Assembly (NCBI GenBank): GCA_012031815.1
Contig: JAAUTE010000009.1
Span: forward strand, 1-32,795
DNA: 32,795 nt
DNA from: Chloroflexaceae bacterium
GTDB lineage: Bacteria; Cyanobacteriota; Cyanobacteriia; Cyanobacteriales; JAAUTE01
Reading direction: 5' to 3'
Notes under the pieces: model-generated
Told to the model about the DNA's origin: nothing
Database searches by the model: none
What the model saw: the letters and a program-made list of their open reading frames with translations, nothing else
Position numbers and translations under genes: made by a program
In this document: positions 27,353-32,795 of the stretch, one piece after another
How the letters are laid out: each line of letters starts with the position of its first letter
Position numbering within the stretch: the stretch's first letter is position 1

Positions 27353-28423
27353 TTATTCTTTTACAGGAAAAAGAAGAGTTTCAGCTCCAGAATGGATATA
27401 ATCAACAAATTGAGCGCTCAGCTGGGGATTTCGCCAGCCTTTCTCCGTTTCTTCCACCAAAACAGCCATTGCTTCCTCGCAGGAGAGGGCCGGTTGATAG
27501 GGGCGATCGCTGGTGAGGGCGCTGTAAATATCGAGGATTTGAAACACTTGGGCTAGAAAGGGAATTTGCTCCTGAGCAAGCTGATCGGGATAGCCACTGC
27601 CGTCCCAGCGTTCGTGGTGATGGCGGAGAATAGGCAGTACCTGACGGCGATGGCGCAGCGGCTGACAGAGCCTTTCACCGATTAGGGTATGTTCCTTGAC
27701 CAATTCCAGCTCTTCGGGGGTTAATTCCCCTTGTTTGAGGAGAATAGCATCGGGAATGCCCACTGTTCCCAGGTCATGAAGGCGGGCTGCGTATTTTAAG
27801 CTCTCAATTTCTCCCCAAGAAAGGTGTAAAAATGCGCCAAATTCCTGGGACAGAGCGACCAATTTAGCACAGGCTCTATCGCGCTCAGGATAGCGATTTT
27901 TTACGGCTTGGGCAATGGAGAGCAAGCCCTGTTCGGCAATGGCCAAGTCTTCCTGCAGGCGTTTCTGCTCGATCAAGGAGTGGGTACGGGAGAGCAGGCT
28001 GAGGCGATCCAGAGGCTTTCTTAAACAATCGGCCCCGCCAACCTCTAGACAGCGACGATAAACTTGACGCTCCTCGCTGACGGTCATGAAAACAATGGGA
28101 ATTGTGTGCGTAACGTCATTTTCCTTGAGTTGTTGGCACAATTCCCAGCCATTTAGTTGAGGCATCATGACATCCAGCAAAATCAGATCAAGATTTTGCT
28201 CCTTAGCATCAGCCAAGGCACTGGAACTGCTGTCAGCTTCAATTACCTCGTAGTCGTCGGCGCTCAAAATATCTACGGCGGTCATGCGACTGAAGCGATT
28301 GTCGTCAACTACCATCACACTTCCTTTTTTGCAGGGGCCGGATGCAGCAGGGGGGAAGGGTGAGTGCTCGGCTGGAGCTTTAGGAAGAAAATAGTTTTTT
28401 ATCTCTAAGAGTGGCACTCTCAT
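27353..28423 (-). CDS. response regulator with REC and HD-GYP domains
   Basis: The intact 356-residue product has a receiver domain (about residues 34-150) with the acidic pair in VMVVDDNRF, the phospho-acceptor Asp in LILLDVMMPQLNGWE and Lys in LRKPLD. The C-terminal HD-GYP domain has the HD in YAARLHDLGTVGIPDAILLK, then KEHTLIGERL, RHHHERWDGSGYP and ILDIYSALTSDRPY, so the metal ligands and GYP motif are present. HD-GYP proteins hydrolyse cyclic di-GMP, here probably under phosphorylation control. The partner kinase is not in the window. The N-terminal 30 residues are unusual, and the start may lie further in, although the ATG at 28423 has AGGA ten bases upstream. Confidence 0.92.
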   Translation of the reverse strand: MRVPLLEIKNYFLPKAPAEHSPFPPAASGPCKKGSVMVVDDNRFSRMTAVDILSADDYEVIEADSSSSALADAKEQNLDLILLDVMMPQLNGWELCQQLKENDVTHTIPIVFMTVSEERQVYRRCLEVGGADCLRKPLDRLSLLSRTHSLIEQKRLQEDLAIAEQGLLSIAQAVKNRYPERDRACAKLVALSQEFGAFLHLSWGEIESLKYAARLHDLGTVGIPDAILLKQGELTPEELELVKEHTLIGERLCQPLRHRRQVLPILRHHHERWDGSGYPDQLAQEQIPFLAQVFQILDIYSALTSDRPYQPALSCEEAMAVLVEETEKGWRNPQLSAQFVDYIHSGAETLLFPVKE

Positions 28424-29140
28424 TAAGGTTATTCCTATATTTGTTCAAGTTCAAGCAGTTGCTTTACGAATGCGCCGCTAGCCTGCCCCGCTCTATCTTG
28501 CCCGTCCAGGGATGCTTCAAGTCTCAATGGTGAGCGATGGTTACCCTATTTGAAAACGGGCATTGTACGGAACTTTTGTGCTGGGTGTAATTGAAGCTTT
28601 CGGCAATCAATTGCACACTTTTGTGAAATCAAGGAAGTGGGGTTATGGAAAACCCTGTAGCAATGTCCGTAGAAATACCTGCCGTACAATCGGCCCAATT
28701 CGGCGATCGCACTGGGAGGCTGGGGAGGACATGTGTGAATTTGACTACAAACTTGATAATACTTATGCGGGAAGCTCTGGGTAATGATGGCAAGAGTCAA
28801 GCCCAACTTGTGGAAGATGAGGGAAAGCGATTGCAGTCACAAGCGGAAAGCCGAGGGCGAATAGGTCAGTCTTTAGATAGCTAGTGCCCTTAAAATCTCT
28901 CCTTAATCGCTTAATTAAACGCATCCACCGCAATTATAGGAAGTCAAGTCCGAGAAAAAGATGCTGCTTTAGATAGAGATTGACTTCATATTTCAATTGA
29001 TGTTTCTAGAGATAGAGAGTCCCAGTCAGTGGCTCGGTTCAATGGAAGGTAGGCAGTCAAGAGCCGATTCCCAAGAATCACTAAAGCTAGGGGATTGCTG
29101 ATTGGCTGCAATCGTTGGCAATTGAGAGGTTTAGGTAATT
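28424..29140. other. gene-poor region between the HD-GYP and DUF4383 genes
   Basis: These 717 bases contain no gene that I can support. A 79-codon frame at 28645-28884 on the plus strand has AAGGAAG nine bases before its ATG, but its product (MENPVAMSVEIPAVQSAQFG...) resembles nothing I know. An overlapping 86-codon minus frame (28546-28806) is no better. The stretch 28895-29060 is AT-rich with partial repeats of TTAGATAG and AGAGATAGAGAG. A small RNA or a decayed gene is possible but not shown. Confidence 0.4.
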
Positions 29141-29593
29141 ATGCAAGAGCGTTACTGCGCGTTAGGGCTGGGGGTATTGTTTACCCTGTTGGGCATCCTG
29201 GGATTTTTTCCGGGATTTATTACAGTGCCGGATACGGCAGTTGCCTACGTTCCCGATGTTCTGGCTCCTGGCGTCTACGCATCGGGGTTTAGCTATCTGT
29301 TTGGTTTGTTTCCGACCAATTTATTCCACAATTTGGTTCACTTGACGGTTGGCCTCCTTGGTCTGGCGGCGGGAACCAATCTCGTAACTGCTCGCGCCTA
29401 TAATCGAGCCTTTGCAGTGGCCTATTTGGCGATCGCGGTGATGGGGCTGTTGCCGGTAACCAAGACAACCTTTGGCCTGATGCCGATCTTTGGCAATAAT
29501 GTCTGGCTCAACGCTCTAACCGGGGCGATCGCCGGTTATTTTGGCTTTGTTAAACCGGGACGGACTCCTGACCTGGGCGCGTCCCCTAGCTAG
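29141..29593 (+). CDS. DUF4383 family membrane protein
   Basis: The 150-residue product has about four hydrophobic helices: LGLGVLFTLLGILGFFPGFI, then FLFGLFP-type FSYLFGLFPTNLFHNLVHLT, VGLLGLAAGTNL, AFAVAYLAIAVMGLLPV and a last WLNALTGAIAGYFGF. The block FGLFPTNLFHNLVHLTVGLLG and the later TTFGLMPIFGNNVWLNAL identify DUF4383, whose function is not known. It is likely in the plasma membrane. The start ATG 29141 has only a weak GAGAGG upstream. The next gene, htpX, is 121 bases downstream on the same strand. Confidence 0.85.
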   Translation: MQERYCALGLGVLFTLLGILGFFPGFITVPDTAVAYVPDVLAPGVYASGFSYLFGLFPTNLFHNLVHLTVGLLGLAAGTNLVTARAYNRAFAVAYLAIAVMGLLPVTKTTFGLMPIFGNNVWLNALTGAIAGYFGFVKPGRTPDLGASPS

Positions 29594-29714
29594 TCGTTAG
29601 GGAGGATGGCGGGCTAAGTCAATTTGTCTCCACTGATAGAGAGGGCAGCAGGGGGAAATTCACCAAACTGAAAGGAATTTTTCTTTCTGCTGCTAGTTTT
29701 TAGGTGAGCTAAAC

Positions 29715-30602
29715 ATGTTCAATAGCAATCAACTCAAAACGACAGCCTTGCTCGGATTGCTGAGCGGAATTTTGGTGTTAGGCGGTTACTATTTGCTGGG
29801 AAATGAGCAGGGGCTTTGGCTGGGGCTGGCCTTTGCGGCCTTTAGTAGTTTTGGTTCCTGGTTCTATTCCGATCGCGCCGCGCTGATGGCCTACCGCGCC
29901 CAACCCCTGGCCCGGGAGGAAGCGCCTCAACTGTACGATTTGGTGGCGGGCTTGTGCGATCGCGCTGGGTTGCCCCTGCCGAAATTATTTGTCGTGCCAA
30001 CCCAGACGCCCAACGCCTTTGCTACAGGCCGCGACCCAGAACATGCCACGGTAGCGGTCACTCAGGGAATTTTGCAGGTGCTGTCCCCAGAAGAATTGAG
30101 CGGCGTGCTGGCCCACGAGCTGACCCACATCAAAAACCGGGATACTCTGACCCAGGCAGTGGCGGGAACCCTGGCAGGGGCCATTACATTTGTGGGACGG
30201 ATCGTGACCTTTGGGGCGCTCTACGGCCCGGTGACGCGGGATAGTCGGCGGGGAGCGAATCCCTTGGGAACCCTGGTGTTAATCGTGTTAGCGCCGCTGT
30301 CGGCCACCCTGGTTCAGTTGGCCATTTCGCGGACAAGGGAGTATGCAGCGGATCGGGGAGCGGCAGAAATTACGGGCAATCCCTTGGGACTGGCTCAGGC
30401 TTTGACGAAACTGGAGACCATCGGCGAGCAAATCCCCATGCACGGCAATCCAGCCTTTTCGCCCTTGTTGATTGTCAATCCGCCATCGGGAGAGGGATTG
30501 CAAGCTTTGTTTCGCACCCATCCCCCTACAGAAGAGCGGATTCGCCGCTTGAAAGCCCTGGTAACCGAAATTAAAGCCGCTGCACCGACTGGAGCAGTTT
30601 AG
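29715..30602 (+). CDS. htpX: HtpX-type M48 membrane zinc metalloprotease
   Basis: The 295-residue product is the usual length for HtpX, a membrane protease that degrades damaged membrane proteins. It has two N-terminal membrane helices (LLGLLSGILVLGGYYLLG and LWLGLAFAAFSSFGSWF) and the zinc motif HELTH at 134-138 (VLAHELTHIKNRD). Further helices follow around LVLIVLAPLSATLVQLAISR, then SRTREYAADRGAA, where the Glu is the third ligand. The ending HPPTEERIRRL is typical. The frame is intact. The active site faces the cytoplasm in homologues. Confidence 0.93.
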   Translation: MFNSNQLKTTALLGLLSGILVLGGYYLLGNEQGLWLGLAFAAFSSFGSWFYSDRAALMAYRAQPLAREEAPQLYDLVAGLCDRAGLPLPKLFVVPTQTPNAFATGRDPEHATVAVTQGILQVLSPEELSGVLAHELTHIKNRDTLTQAVAGTLAGAITFVGRIVTFGALYGPVTRDSRRGANPLGTLVLIVLAPLSATLVQLAISRTREYAADRGAAEITGNPLGLAQALTKLETIGEQIPMHGNPAFSPLLIVNPPSGEGLQALFRTHPPTEERIRRLKALVTEIKAAAPTGAV

Positions 30603-30669
30603 CCGCGAAAGGGCTTGAGCGAGATTTGGCGACGATTGGCTCCATTGTCTGGTTGCGATCGCCAAAGAA

Positions 30670-30806
30670 AACTCATCGGGAAACTGATCAGGACTCATGG
30701 GAATGACGCCAGATTTAATCGGCGGACCCTTAGGTTTCCTTGGCGAGTTGGCCGGTTTCCTGAGTGAACCGCCAGGTTTCCTTGGCAAGTTGGTAGGACT
30801 AATCGG
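30670..30806. repeat. degenerate 21-bp tandem array downstream of htpX
   Basis: Three clear 21-base units start at 30733, 30754 and 30775, each beginning GGTTTCCT; units one and three differ at four positions. A partial fourth unit follows at 30796 and diverged units precede back to about 30670 (ACTCATCGGGA at 30671, ACTCATGGGA at 30693). On the plus strand it reads GFLGELA, GFLSEPP, GFLGKLV, GLIGKIE, and on the minus strand as proline/lysine heptads. A 79-codon frame (30697-30936) covers it, but I doubt that it is a gene. The rest of the 337-base spacer shows nothing else. Confidence 0.75.
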
Positions 30807-30939
30807 AAAAATTGAATCTTTCCCGTTGGCGATCGCCATCCAGAAAAAGCTAATGCTGTCCGGCCTGCCGTCGGGTTCAAATCTCCCAATCCCAGAACTG
30901 AGATACCCTGAGAGAGAGAATTACAGGAAAAATTAAGCG

Positions 30940-31314
30940 ATGAATCCGGGAGAAACCGTTCGTCTCGAAACCGCCGTCCCCTTGACTTGGATTGAACAAT
31001 TGGCAGCCTTGGCCCGACAGCGCGGCTGTGATGTCAGCGATCTAGTCCGCCAAGCTCTGAGTGAATACTTGCAAGCCAGCGATCGCCCGCCCGCCCTGCC
31101 CAAAGAACTAACCGCCCTACAAAAAAAAGTCGCCACCCTGGAGCGCTACGGCAGCGACATCCAATCCCTCAGCCTCCGCCTAGCCACCCTGGAGCGCTTA
31201 GTGATTCCCAGAACGCCCTCCCCCCAGCCAATCCCGCCCAGTGAGGCGATCCCCGTCCTGGAAGACGAGCCGGATGAAGTGTTAGTCGATTTTCTCTGGA
31301 CTCGCCCTGAGTAA
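30940..31314 (+). CDS. ribbon-helix-helix-like protein with coiled coil
   Basis: The 124-residue product opens with a strand-helix-helix pattern, ETVRLETAVPLTWIEQLAAL followed by ARQRGCDVSDLVRQALSEYL, typical of CopG/Arc ribbon-helix-helix DNA-binding domains (residues about 4-45). A short coiled coil (LPKELTALQKKVATLERYGS to LRLATLERLV) and an acidic proline-rich tail follow. It is probably a small dimeric DNA-binding protein; no toxin partner is next to it, since the neighbours are htpX and aroA. The start ATG 30940 lies after a purine-rich stretch (AGGAAAAATTAAGCG). Confidence 0.6.
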   Translation: MNPGETVRLETAVPLTWIEQLAALARQRGCDVSDLVRQALSEYLQASDRPPALPKELTALQKKVATLERYGSDIQSLSLRLATLERLVIPRTPSPQPIPPSEAIPVLEDEPDEVLVDFLWTRPE

Positions 31315-31372
31315 TTCCTGATTGCAGAGAGCAACAAAACGAGCGATCGCCCCTCAACCCAAGATTGTTTGA

Positions 31373-32795
<1,423 letters not shown>

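Noticed and set aside
30697-30936. A 79-codon plus-strand frame over the second 21-bp array
   Set aside because: Heptads arise automatically from a 21-bp period, and the second half has no protein-like features.

Overview
The window comes from a cyanobacterium, most likely a filamentous Oscillatoriales-type strain; the order is an inference. The evidence is the divergent photosystem II pair psbN/psbH, a siroheme ferredoxin-nitrite reductase (nirA), an SpkB-type kinase fused to pentapeptide repeats, several small families I know mainly from cyanobacteria, and dozens of copies of the HIP1 octamer GCGATCGC inside and between genes. It is chromosomal housekeeping sequence. I see no rRNA, tRNA, insertion sequence, prophage or CRISPR array.

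Layout. 1-2.1 kb: the tail of a membrane protein, a HIT-family protein, a secreted retropepsin-like protease, and metF on the opposite strand. 2.2-4.9 kb: trpS, psbN/psbH, tatA, a 21-bp-spaced cluster of TGTGGAAAA boxes that match the cyanobacterial DnaA box, and an AlkA-type DNA glycosylase. 5-9.3 kb: a glyoxalase-fold protein, a sigma-like protein, an MFS transporter, an overlapping DUF6888/DUF6887 pair, an eight-unit 21-bp tandem array and a fibronectin type III protein. 9.6-14.7 kb: a DJ-1/PfpI protein with an extra helical domain, a half-ferritin-like protein, ndk, a YciI-family gene and pheT. 15-20.2 kb: the SpkB-like kinase, a 36-bp perfect palindrome, prolyl oligopeptidase, a Crp/Fnr regulator and a coiled-coil membrane protein. 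20.6-23.9 kb: a large subtilase with three C-terminal repeats. 24.3-28.4 kb: nirA, glmU and a REC-HD-GYP response regulator. 29.1-32.8 kb: a DUF4383 membrane protein, htpX, a second 21-bp array, a ribbon-helix-helix-like protein and aroA, which runs off the end.

A dominant property is that about two dozen single-base frameshifts interrupt otherwise well-conserved genes: the retropepsin, metF, alkA, the glyoxalase, MFS, PfpI, pheT, spkB, prolyl oligopeptidase, the subtilase, nirA, glmU and aroA. Most lie in or beside short homopolymers, and several of the genes are essential, so I read them as sequencing or assembly errors rather than gene decay. For each broken gene I give the full reconstructed span and the position of the break.

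The genes do not form one pathway. Small functional groupings are photosystem II biogenesis (psbN, psbH) next to thylakoid protein export (tatA), a probable trpS-metF unit, a pheT-yciI unit, an overlapping DUF6888-DUF6887 pair, and the PfpI/half-ferritin pair. The best leads for something undescribed are the DnaA-box cluster, the two non-coding 21-bp arrays, the DUF6888/DUF6887 pair with its upstream array, and the repeats at the C terminus of the subtilase.
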